This document shows positions 1-6,840 of a stretch of 22,008 nt of DNA, one piece after another. Both the position numbers and the translations under genes were made by a program. Origin of the DNA: Fimenecus sp963624605. Lineage in GTDB: Bacteria > Bacillota > Clostridia > Oscillospirales > Acutalibacteraceae. The stretch is taken from NCBI GenBank assembly GCA_963624605.1, contig CAVFQD010000032.1, positions 1 to 22,008 of the forward strand, given 5' to 3'. Positions within the stretch are counted from its first letter, which is position 1, and each line of letters starts with the position of its first letter. The notes beneath the pieces were generated by a model that was not told the origin of the DNA, ran no database searches, and saw nothing but the letters and a program-made list of their open reading frames with translations.

Positions 1-100
1 TCAGGAATTTCAGGGTTTCCTTTTTCTTAAGTCGTTGTTTAATTTTCAAGGTCCGGTGCGCTTTATGAAGCGTTTTGGTTTTACCCGCTCGCCTTAGCGC
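1..100 (-). other. Probable 5' leader of an rRNA operon (partial, runs off the left edge)
   Basis: Read on the minus strand, the transcript expected from the promoter at 107-135 begins near base 100. It contains a small hairpin (arms around 59-75, GCGCTT/GAAGCG type). It then contains CCTTGAAAATTAAACAA (bases 35-51), which resembles the boxA-like 'CTTTGAAAACTAAACA' segment commonly found ahead of 16S rRNA in Firmicutes. No reading frame or ribosome binding site accounts for it. The 16S gene itself would lie left of base 1 and is not seen, so this is an inference from promoter strength and the leader motif. The alternative is the leader of some other strongly expressed transcript. Confidence 0.5.
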
Positions 101-106
101 TCAAAT

Positions 107-135
107 ATAATATCAAAACAAGCGACAAATGTCAA
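107..135 (-). promoter_or_regulatory. Strong sigma-A promoter, probable rRNA operon promoter
   Basis: On the minus strand TTGACA (130-135) is followed by exactly 17 bases and then TATTAT (107-112). The -35 box is a full consensus and the -10 box differs by one base. It points left, away from the membrane-protein gene, into the boxA-like leader. Confidence 0.65.
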
Positions 136-232
136 CACTTATTTTCAAAAAATATCGTCTTTTTATAAACGCCTCCGGGTGTTCGCTTTTCCTTTGGTTT
201 AAGTACATAAAAATGCGTCAATCCGCCCGAAA

Positions 233-261
233 ATTATATATACATTTCCCCTGCCCGTCTA
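233..261 (-). promoter_or_regulatory. Possible second, upstream minus-strand promoter
   Basis: Minus-strand TAGACG (256-261), a 17-base spacer and TATAAT (233-238). The -10 is perfect and the -35 matches at four of six positions. Tandem promoters are common ahead of rRNA operons, which fits the downstream promoter at 107-135. The region is A/T-rich, so a chance match is possible. Confidence 0.35.
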
Positions 262-276
262 TTTTTGACAAGCATA

Positions 277-305
277 TTGAAAATTGCTTTATTTAGTATT
301 ATAAT
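277..305 (+). promoter_or_regulatory. Promoter of the O-antigen-ligase-like gene
   Basis: TTGAAA (277-282), a 17-base spacer and a perfect TATAAT (300-305), ending 38 bases before the chosen ATG. A second overlapping possibility is TTGACA (265-270) with TTTATT 17 bases on, but its -10 is weaker. Confidence 0.6.
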
Positions 306-343
306 ATACAAAAATATAATTGAATTTAAGAAGGGCAGTTTTT

Positions 344-1771
344 ATGCTTTCAAACGATAACACGGCAATACGCAAAATGCGTGATTTTTTCAACACTGAA
401 AGGTTCATGCTTATTATATTTGCTGTCGCCTGCCTGATAACTCTTTTTCAAATTGAGGTTATCGGCGTTCTTATCTTTATACTTATAATATCCTTTCTGC
501 TTGTTGTGTGCGACGATCTCATGCCCACAACGCTGCCGTTTTTACTGCTGTGCGAGACGGTAATCAAGCTGTATGACTCATACGATGTGTTTATAAAGCT
601 TCTTTGGTTTGCCGTACCCGTTGTTTCGGCGCTTATTTTCCACTTTGTTTATTACAGGCGAAAAATCATCCTCGGAAGTGCTTTCAGGTCAATGCTGTTC
701 GTTTCGGCAGCCGTTACGCTCGGCGGTGCAGGATTCATTTCAAAAGAGGCTTATTTCAGTCTTGTATCCTTCTACTATGTATTCGGTCTCGGCTTCGGCA
801 TGCTGATTATATATGTGCTTTTGTGTACATACCTCAACACAGAAAGAACGTATTCGTTAAAGGAAAAGCTTTCGGATACGATGATTTATATGGGGCTTTT
901 CGCCGTATATATGATTGTTGAGTTCTACCTGACGAACATTCCCGAGGTTATGGAGACAAAGGGCATTATCTATATGCAATGGCGAAACAACATCTCCACA
1001 TTTCTTATGCTGGCTATGCCGTTTGTCGCTTTCAAATCAATAAAGCACCCGTCGTATATTTTTCTTGCGTTGCTGTTTTATTGCTGTATTTTACTCGCAG
1101 GCTCACGTGGCGGTCTTGTGTTCGGCGGAATTGAGCTTTTGATGACAATGAGCATACTCATCGGTCTTGACAAGCGCCACCGCTGGACATTTATTTCGAT
1201 AGGCTTCGGCATCATTCTTGCTGTCGCCCTGTTCTTTGAGGACTTTTACGGTTTCTTCGGCGCAACCTTTGACCGTCTTATCATGGGAATATCGGGAGCG
1301 GAAAAGGAAGTCAGACTTGAGCTGTTCGCAAGAGCCTTTAAGGACTTCAACAGTAACCCGATATTCGGAACGGGTCTTGCGTATATGGGCAACAGAGATG
1401 TTCATCCGTCGGCGAAATTCGCGCTTTGCTGGTATCACTGCGAGCCGCTCCAGATTATGGGCAGTCTCGGTATCGTGGGAATAGTGGCTTATGCAAATCA
1501 GCTGTTTGAAAGGTTTGTTATACTCCTTAAAAAGAAAACTATTTTTAACATTACCGTTCTTGTATCATACATCGGACTTGAAATGATGTCGATTGTAAAC
1601 CCGGGAATTTTCTGTCCGCTACCGTATCTGTTTCTTGTCACCATGATGCTAGCCGTTGTTGAGCAGGTTAACACTACCGAAAATGTCAAATCGCTTGAAA
1701 ACGATATCCGATTAAATCAGGTTTCGCCGAAGAGCACGGACGAAGAGGATTTGATTTACGAGGACAAATAA
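344..1771 (+). CDS. O-antigen ligase / polymerase-like polytopic membrane protein (Wzy/WaaL-type)
   Basis: This 475-residue protein is almost entirely hydrophobic segments, about ten to twelve predicted membrane spans. It ends in a charged cytoplasmic tail rich in Asp and Glu. Two features match the Wzy_C/O-antigen ligase family: AGSRGG (Arg255) after a membrane span, and a loop containing NPIFGTGLAYMG followed by WYHCEPLQIMGSLG (His365). In WaaL-type ligases a conserved Arg and a His in this loop are needed for glycan transfer from the lipid carrier. It probably polymerises or ligates a surface glycan or teichoic-type polymer at the outer face of the membrane. I chose the ATG at 344 because AAGGG lies 8 bases before it; a TTG at 320 lacks a site. 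No glycosyltransferase or flippase neighbours are present, so the polymer is unknown. Confidence 0.75.
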   Translation: MLSNDNTAIRKMRDFFNTERFMLIIFAVACLITLFQIEVIGVLIFILIISFLLVVCDDLMPTTLPFLLLCETVIKLYDSYDVFIKLLWFAVPVVSALIFHFVYYRRKIILGSAFRSMLFVSAAVTLGGAGFISKEAYFSLVSFYYVFGLGFGMLIIYVLLCTYLNTERTYSLKEKLSDTMIYMGLFAVYMIVEFYLTNIPEVMETKGIIYMQWRNNISTFLMLAMPFVAFKSIKHPSYIFLALLFYCCILLAGSRGGLVFGGIELLMTMSILIGLDKRHRWTFISIGFGIILAVALFFEDFYGFFGATFDRLIMGISGAEKEVRLELFARAFKDFNSNPIFGTGLAYMGNRDVHPSAKFALCWYHCEPLQIMGSLGIVGIVAYANQLFERFVILLKKKTIFNITVLVSYIGLEMMSIVNPGIFCPLPYLFLVTMMLAVVEQVNTTENVKSLENDIRLNQVSPKSTDEEDLIYEDK

Positions 1772-1784
1772 TAAAATAAAGCAC

Positions 1785-1830
1785 AAAAAGCGGCTCGGAA
1801 ACCGAAATGATTTCCGAGCCGCTGTATTTT
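1785..1830. terminator. Bidirectional rho-independent terminator between the membrane protein and rpoD
   Basis: A 13-base-pair perfect stem, AGCGGCTCGGAAA (1789-1801) with TTTCCGAGCCGCT (1811-1823), and a 9-base loop. It is followed by TATTTTT on the plus strand and by TTTTTGTGC on the minus strand, so it can end both converging transcripts. Confidence 0.9.
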
Positions 1831-1835
1831 TGTTA

Positions 1836-2930
1836 TCAGTCAAGGAAGTCCTTGAGCTTTTTGCTTCTTGACGGATGGCGAAGCTTGCGCAGAGCCTTTG
1901 CCTCAATCTGACGGATACGCTCTCTGGTTACACCGAATGTGCTTCCGACCTCTTCAAGAGTTCTCGGGTGTCCGTCCTCAAGGCCGAAACGGAGCCTTAA
2001 AACCATAGCCTCTCTGTCAGTGAGGGTATTGAGCACCTCTTCAAGCTGTTCCTTCAAAAGAAGCATTGAAGCGGCGTCGGCAGGTGCAAGCGCATCGTCG
2101 TCGGGGATAAAGTCGCCGAGGTGACTGTCCTCCTCCTCGCCTATCGGAGTTTCAAGCGATACAGGCTCCTGAGCAACCCGAAGAATCTCCCTTACCTTTT
2201 CAACGGGCATGTTGAGCACTTCGGCAATCTCCTCTGCGCTCGGATCTCTGCCGTTCTGATGGAGAAGCTGGCTGTTTGTCTTTTTAACCTTATTGATCGT
2301 CTCGACCATATGGACGGGAATACGGATGGTTCTCGCCTGGTCGGCAATAGCTCTTGTGATAGCCTGTCTTATCCACCATGTCGCATAGGTTGAGAACTTA
2401 AAGCCCTTGGTGTAGTCGAACTTTTCGACAGCCTTGATAAGACCGAGGTTGCCCTCCTGAATCAAATCAAGGAACTGCATACCTCTGCCGACATATCTTT
2501 TTGCGATACTTACAACAAGGCGAAGATTTGCTTCGGCAAGTCTCTGCTTAGCCTGAGTGTCGTCATCGGCAATTCTCATAGCGAGGTCGATTTCCTCCTC
2601 GGGCGTGAGAAGCGGAACACGGCCGATTTCTTTAAGGTAAACCTTAACCGGGTCGTCAATCGTTGCCGCCGCAACATCGACATTTTCGGAAGCCTCCTGT
2701 CCTTTAGGGAGTGAAACATCGAAATCCGCCGAATCAAGCTCAAGGTCAAAGTCGTCGATTATCTCGATATTGAGATTTTCGAGGTTTTCATAGACCTTTT
2801 CAAGTTCCTCCATATCAAGGTCGCTCTCAATCATGGCGGCGTCGATTTCCTGTGTGGTTACCTTGCCCGCAAGCTTACCCTTTTCAATAAGCTCGGCAAT
2901 CGGATTTTTCTTTTCTGTTGTGTTGTCCAT
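1836..2930 (-). CDS. rpoD: RNA polymerase primary sigma factor RpoD (SigA)
   Basis: A 364-residue protein, close to the ~370 residues of Bacillus SigA. It has an acidic region 1.1 (about 10-80), region 1.2 with DPVKVYLKEIGRVPLLTPEEE, and region 2 with NLRLVVSIAKRYVGRGMQFL and the promoter-melting/-10 segment KGFKFSTYATWWIRQAI. Region 3 follows, then region 4.2 with the helix-turn-helix GVTRERIRQIEAKALRKLRHP near the C-terminus. It directs RNA polymerase to housekeeping promoters such as those seen in this window. AAGGAG stands before the ATG. The gene starts 15 bases after dnaG, forming the dnaG-rpoD part of the macromolecular-synthesis operon, and it is followed by a strong terminator. Identity is very secure. 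Confidence 0.98.
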   Translation of the reverse strand: MDNTTEKKNPIAELIEKGKLAGKVTTQEIDAAMIESDLDMEELEKVYENLENLNIEIIDDFDLELDSADFDVSLPKGQEASENVDVAAATIDDPVKVYLKEIGRVPLLTPEEEIDLAMRIADDDTQAKQRLAEANLRLVVSIAKRYVGRGMQFLDLIQEGNLGLIKAVEKFDYTKGFKFSTYATWWIRQAITRAIADQARTIRIPVHMVETINKVKKTNSQLLHQNGRDPSAEEIAEVLNMPVEKVREILRVAQEPVSLETPIGEEEDSHLGDFIPDDDALAPADAASMLLLKEQLEEVLNTLTDREAMVLRLRFGLEDGHPRTLEEVGSTFGVTRERIRQIEAKALRKLRHPSRSKKLKDFLD

Positions 2931-2945
2931 AATGTCTCCTTCACT

Positions 2946-4721
2946 TTATACATCATCATTAGATTTTGTTCTATCCTTAAAAATATTAAGAAAATCTTCA
3001 TCGGACAGCTCCGACGGCTTGGAATATGCCGCTTTGCTTTTTTCTTTTTTGATTACCCCTATGCAATCCATACACTCGCCTTCGGTGTTACTCAGGCTTT
3101 GCGTCAAGGTTGCTATTCTCGCAACGGCAGACATCTCTTCGTCGGTAAAATACGGGCTTAGGAACGACAAATCAACAGGCTTGTCCTCGGAAAGTCTTTC
3201 ACATATGACAGAAAAGACCTTTCGGTTGAAATCTGTGACAAAGTCTGATTCCGAGACCTCGTTTTTAAGTTGTTTATAATAACCGGGATTGTTAATGAGC
3301 GAGGCTATCAAAGTTTCTTCGGCAGCAGCCGCATGGAGATTATCCCGTCTTTGTGCGTTCACTCTGTTTATAACATCCTTGGAATTATCAAGTGATTTCT
3401 GTATTTCTTTCAGCTGTTCAGCCTTTTTGACCCGTGAAACAGCTTTTTTATTCTTTTCAACCTCGCTTAAAATTGCTTCCTTTCTTACGGAAAGCTCATC
3501 GGCAAGCCTTGAAGCGTAAACATCGACCTCTATGGGACTTATAACTCTCGCCAGCACCTTGGCGGCGTCCTGCATAAAGCCTACCTTACCGTCGGAGGTT
3601 GAAATGTCGTACTTCGCGCGTTGCCGCATAAGGTTGTATTCGGTGTCATTTGCCGCATTTTCAATAAGCATACGAAAACGCTCGGGCCCGTATTTCTTGA
3701 TTATCTCGTCAGGGTCTTTTCCGCCCTTCATATTTATAACCTTTGTTCTCAAAGTTGTGTTTGCAAAAATCCCGAGCGCCTTCCCAACAGCCTTTTGACC
3801 CGCTTCGTCCGAGTCGTAGCAAAGCAGTATTTCGCTCGCATAGTGGGAAAGAACCTGTGCCTGTTCCTGCGTAAGAGCCGTACCGAGAGCCGCAACAGCG
3901 TTTGTAAAGCCCGCCTGATGAAGCATTACGACATCGATATTGCCCTCGCAGAGTATAAGCGTGTCGGTAGCTGTCTTTCTCGCATAGTTAAGGGCAAATA
4001 TCTCCCTGCCCTTTTTATAAACAAGAGTGTCGGCAGAGTTTACATACTTTGCCTTGTCCGCCTCGTTAAGCCGTCTGCCCGAAAAGGCGACTACATTGCC
4101 GCGCACATCTATAATCGGGAACATAAGGCGGTTTACAAACCTGTCGTAAAAAGTCCCCTTTTGACTTTTGCCGAGCAAATTTGCCTCATACAATTCAGTG
4201 TCCGAAAAGCCCTTTGCGTGCAGATAATCACGCAAAGCCGTCCAGCCGTCGGGCGCATAGCCTATGCCGAACTTTTTGACGGTGTCCTTGGTAAGCTGAC
4301 GGTAATTACAGTATTCCCTTGCAATGCCGCCCTTTTCGGAAAAGAGCATTTTATAATAAAACCTTGCCGCCTCACGGTTGGCCTCATACATTCTCATTCT
4401 GCGGCGTGAGAGCCCGTTGTCATTGTTATCCTCGGGCAGGGACATTCCGCACTTGTCACAAAGGAATTTGACCGCTTCGACATAGTCAAGATTTTCTATA
4501 TTTTTAATAAAGGTAATGACATCTCCGCCGTTGCCGCAGCCGAAGCAATAGTAGGACTGAGTTTCGGGATAGACATAAAACGACGGCGTTTTCTCGTTAT
4601 GGAACGGACACAGCCCGCCGAGAAGCTTGCCCTTTCTTTTAAGGGAAACATAGGAGGAAACTATGCTTTCAATATCGCATCTCTGACGAAGCTCCGAAAG
4701 GAAATCGTCGCTGAAAGCCAT
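2946..4721 (-). CDS. dnaG: DNA primase DnaG
   Basis: DnaG makes the RNA primers for replication at the fork, together with the DnaB-type helicase. The 591-residue protein has the N-terminal zinc ribbon CPFH...CFGC (Cys38, His41, Cys59, Cys62). The catalytic core has a TOPRIM fold with the acidic motif EGNIDV (Glu259) and YDSDEAG (Asp303, Asp305), which bind the catalytic metals. A C-terminal helical part after about residue 440 corresponds to the helicase-interaction domain. I chose the ATG at 4721 (MAFSDDF) because AAGGAG lies just ahead of it; the in-frame GTG at 4730 sits inside that site. It lies 32 bases after the dgt-type gene and 15 before rpoD, so it is probably co-transcribed with both. 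Confidence 0.97.
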   Translation of the reverse strand: MAFSDDFLSELRQRCDIESIVSSYVSLKRKGKLLGGLCPFHNEKTPSFYVYPETQSYYCFGCGNGGDVITFIKNIENLDYVEAVKFLCDKCGMSLPEDNNDNGLSRRRMRMYEANREAARFYYKMLFSEKGGIAREYCNYRQLTKDTVKKFGIGYAPDGWTALRDYLHAKGFSDTELYEANLLGKSQKGTFYDRFVNRLMFPIIDVRGNVVAFSGRRLNEADKAKYVNSADTLVYKKGREIFALNYARKTATDTLILCEGNIDVVMLHQAGFTNAVAALGTALTQEQAQVLSHYASEILLCYDSDEAGQKAVGKALGIFANTTLRTKVINMKGGKDPDEIIKKYGPERFRMLIENAANDTEYNLMRQRAKYDISTSDGKVGFMQDAAKVLARVISPIEVDVYASRLADELSVRKEAILSEVEKNKKAVSRVKKAEQLKEIQKSLDNSKDVINRVNAQRRDNLHAAAAEETLIASLINNPGYYKQLKNEVSESDFVTDFNRKVFSVICERLSEDKPVDLSFLSPYFTDEEMSAVARIATLTQSLSNTEGECMDCIGVIKKEKSKAAYSKPSELSDEDFLNIFKDRTKSNDDV

Positions 4722-4753
4722 ATGTATCACTCCTTTTCAATACTTTCTGTAAT

Positions 4754-5749
4754 TTAATACATCCACGAAGCCGGTATAAAAAGCTCGTTATAGATTTTAA
4801 GAACATAGCCGTCGGACATACTTGCGATATAATCGCACGCCGCACGCTCACGCCCCTCTGACTCGACAACATTCTTGTAAAGCTCGGGAAGAGCGTCGGG
4901 ATGTTCGATAAAATATTCGTAAAGACTTTTAATGAGTGCCTCCGCCTTATGCTCCTCGCCCTTGCACTTGACATTGGTGTAAACATTTTTGAACATAAAT
5001 TTATGAAGCTCGTCAAACGGCTGTTTGATTTCGGGGGCAAGCCGTATATCGTCCGAGCTGTTTTCGATTGCGGAAACAACAAGGGTGTTTATCCTTTTGG
5101 ACTTGCTGTCTCCCAAAATGTCGGATATATCCTTCGGTATATCGCTCTCCGACAAAACTTCCGCCCTTATGGCGTCGTCAATGTCGTGATTGATATATGC
5201 AATTCTGTCGGCAAGCTTGACAATTCTGCCCTCCAGGGTGTCGGCCTCCTTGCCCGTCGTATGGCAGAGAATACCGTCTCTGACCTCATATGTAAGATTA
5301 AGACCGTTTCCGTTCTTTTCGAGCTTATCCACAACACGCAGGCTCTGCTCAAAATGGCGGAAGCCCGTGGGGAAAACATCGTTGAGCGCACGCTCGCCCG
5401 CATGACCGAACGGTGTATGACCGAGGTCATGACCGAGTGCTATTGCCTCGGTTAAATCCTCGTTGAGCCGCAGTGCTCTTGAAATTGTCCTTGCAATCTG
5501 CGAAACCTCAAGGGTATGGGTAAGGCGAGTCCTGTAATGGTCGCCCTCGGGAGAGAGAAAGACCTGCGTTTTATGCTTTAAGCGCCTGAAAGAATTTGAA
5601 TGAATTATCCTGTCCCTGTCGCGTTGAAAGCAGGTTCTTATATCACATTCCTCAATCGGTACAAGCCTGCCCCTTGTGTTTTCGGAAAGAGCGGCATGCT
5701 CGCTCAAGGTCTGCCTTTCGATAAGCTGTGTATGTTCCCTGATTAACAC
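4754..5749 (-). CDS. dgt: Deoxyguanosinetriphosphate triphosphohydrolase-like HD-domain protein
   Basis: A 331-residue HD-domain phosphohydrolase of the dGTPase family, which cleaves dNTPs to nucleoside and triphosphate. The metal-binding residues are visible: His78 in RLTHTLEVSQIAR, the His107-Asp108 pair in ALGHDLGHTPFGH, and a later Asp in KLADRIAYINHDIDDAI. The family hallmark RDRIIHSNSFRRLKHKTQV (about 44-63) is present. I chose the GTG at 5749 because AGGAGG stands 6 bases before it; the frame could be extended upstream but without a site. Location directly before dnaG is common in Clostridia and fits a role in controlling dNTP supply for replication. Which dNTP is preferred cannot be read from the sequence. 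Confidence 0.92.
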   Translation of the reverse strand: MLIREHTQLIERQTLSEHAALSENTRGRLVPIEECDIRTCFQRDRDRIIHSNSFRRLKHKTQVFLSPEGDHYRTRLTHTLEVSQIARTISRALRLNEDLTEAIALGHDLGHTPFGHAGERALNDVFPTGFRHFEQSLRVVDKLEKNGNGLNLTYEVRDGILCHTTGKEADTLEGRIVKLADRIAYINHDIDDAIRAEVLSESDIPKDISDILGDSKSKRINTLVVSAIENSSDDIRLAPEIKQPFDELHKFMFKNVYTNVKCKGEEHKAEALIKSLYEYFIEHPDALPELYKNVVESEGRERAACDYIASMSDGYVLKIYNELFIPASWMY

Positions 5750-5833
5750 GGTTTTCCTCCTCTCAAAAATTCTCGCTGTTACTTTATACGCATAAAATTT
5801 GCAAATTCCCCTGTTTTTTCGCAAATTTTTTCA

Positions 5834-6454
5834 TCAAACCGCAGAAAATTTTTCTCCGAGCTTTTCCGGCATAACCTTTCCGTTGGTCGCTTCAAACACC
5901 GCCGAGGAAAGCCGCTGCTCGTCCTTTTCGGGTACGGTATACAGCACCGTAACCTTATCGGTAAATTCGGTGTCGGTTATCTTGCCGCCGAGCGATGAGA
6001 TTATCGGGGTTATTTTGCCGTAAAGCGTGTAGTCACACTCGATTTTCATTTCACCGCAAAGCGACATTGTTATGATTTCGCCGGCGTCCAGCGCGATTTT
6101 CGCCCCGTGGGAATAAGCACGGACAAGACCTCCGCCGCCCAAAAGTATTCCGCCGAAGTACCTTGTTACGACAACGCAAACATCGACCGTTCCGCTTTTT
6201 TCGAGCACATCGAGCACGGGCACGCCCGCCGTTCCCTGCGGCTCACCGTCGTCGAAATAACGCTTAACATTGCCGTCCTTTAAGACATAGGCGTAAACAT
6301 TGTGCTTTGCGTCCCAATGCTTTTGCTTGATTTTTGAAATAAAGGCGTTTGCCTCGTCTACAGTCCTTACGGGACAGACATATCCTATAAACCTTGAACG
6401 CTTTTCGGTAAATTCATCATACGCCTCACGGTGTACGGTTTTATACTCCTGCAC
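5834..6454 (-). CDS. yigZ: YigZ/IMPACT family protein (UPF0029)
   Basis: A 206-residue protein with the IMPACT N-terminal domain. The signature KHWDAKHNVYAYVL...RYFDDGEPQGTAGVPVLDVLEK lies at about residues 45-85, followed by VCVVVTRYFGGILLGGGGLVRAY. A smaller C-terminal ferredoxin-like domain (DUF1949 type, about 135-200) follows. Bacterial members are soluble proteins of uncertain role; eukaryotic IMPACT regulates the kinase GCN2. The start is a GTG at 6454 with GGGAGG 8 bases ahead. It follows the L31 terminator and is 84 bases upstream of dgt, so it may be the first gene of a yigZ-dgt-dnaG-rpoD unit. I saw no clear promoter in either gap. Confidence 0.9.
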   Translation of the reverse strand: MQEYKTVHREAYDEFTEKRSRFIGYVCPVRTVDEANAFISKIKQKHWDAKHNVYAYVLKDGNVKRYFDDGEPQGTAGVPVLDVLEKSGTVDVCVVVTRYFGGILLGGGGLVRAYSHGAKIALDAGEIITMSLCGEMKIECDYTLYGKITPIISSLGGKITDTEFTDKVTVLYTVPEKDEQRLSSAVFEATNGKVMPEKLGEKFSAV

Positions 6455-6486
6455 GCTTACGCCTCCCGTCTGAAATAAATTTATAA

Positions 6487-6516
6487 ATCAAAAAGCGGCA
6501 CACTAAGTACCGCTTT
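6487..6516 (-). terminator. Rho-independent terminator after rpmE
   Basis: On the minus strand, GGAAAGCGG and CCGCTTTTT form a 7-base-pair stem (6492-6498 with 6510-6516) with an 11-base loop, followed by TTGATTTATAA. It lies 15 bases after the rpmE stop. Confidence 0.75.
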
Positions 6517-6531
6517 CCAATGATATCAGTC

Positions 6532-6735
6532 TTATTTGTTAAGATTATATCTCTTATTGAATCTGTCAACTCGTCCGCCTGTATCAACAAGCTTCTGCTT
6601 GCCTGTAAAGAACGGATGACAATTTGAGCAAATATCAACACGAATATCTTCTTTAGTTGAAGAAGTTTCAAATGTTGCGCCGCAAGCACATCTTACAGTT
6701 GTGGGCTTGTATGCGGGATGAATTCCGTCTTTCAT
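6532..6735 (-). CDS. rpmE: 50S ribosomal protein L31, zinc-binding type
   Basis: This 67-residue protein opens with MKDGIHPAYKPTTVRCACG and ends in TGGRVDRFNKRYNL, both typical of L31. It has the four zinc-ligand cysteines as a CxC pair (CAC, residues 16 and 18) and a CxxC pair (CSNC, about residues 37 and 40). This marks it as the zinc-dependent RpmE rather than the cysteine-free YtiA paralogue, which is made under zinc starvation. It belongs to the large ribosomal subunit near the central bridge. AGAGGTG precedes the ATG. It has its own promoter (6787-6815) and terminator, so it is a single-gene unit. Confidence 0.97.
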   Translation of the reverse strand: MKDGIHPAYKPTTVRCACGATFETSSTKEDIRVDICSNCHPFFTGKQKLVDTGGRVDRFNKRYNLNK

Positions 6736-6786
6736 TAACTGTCACCTCTTTCGATATACCTAAAGTACTTAATGCATAGCGTAAAA

Positions 6787-6815
6787 ATATTAACACAAAC
6801 CGCCCGAAAAAGCAA
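6787..6815 (-). promoter_or_regulatory. Promoter of rpmE
   Basis: Minus-strand TTGCTT (6810-6815), 17 bases, TAATAT (6787-6792), 51 bases before the ATG. It lies in the gap after addA, which has no convincing terminator. Confidence 0.55.
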
Positions 6816-6840
6816 GTGTTTTTTTGAAAAAAACGCAAAA

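Noticed and set aside
1712..1906. Minus-strand frame across the terminator and the rpoD end
   Set aside because: It crosses a 13-bp terminator hairpin and overlaps rpoD in another frame; no protein features.
3621..4409. Plus-strand open frame of 262 codons opposite dnaG
   Set aside because: It lies wholly antisense to the conserved primase, has no ribosome binding site and shows no recognisable domain; its length follows from the codon use of dnaG.
5750..5833. Promoter directly ahead of dgt
   Set aside because: A TATAAA is present but no -35 box at suitable spacing; direct AAATTTGC repeats there look like simple A/T-rich sequence.
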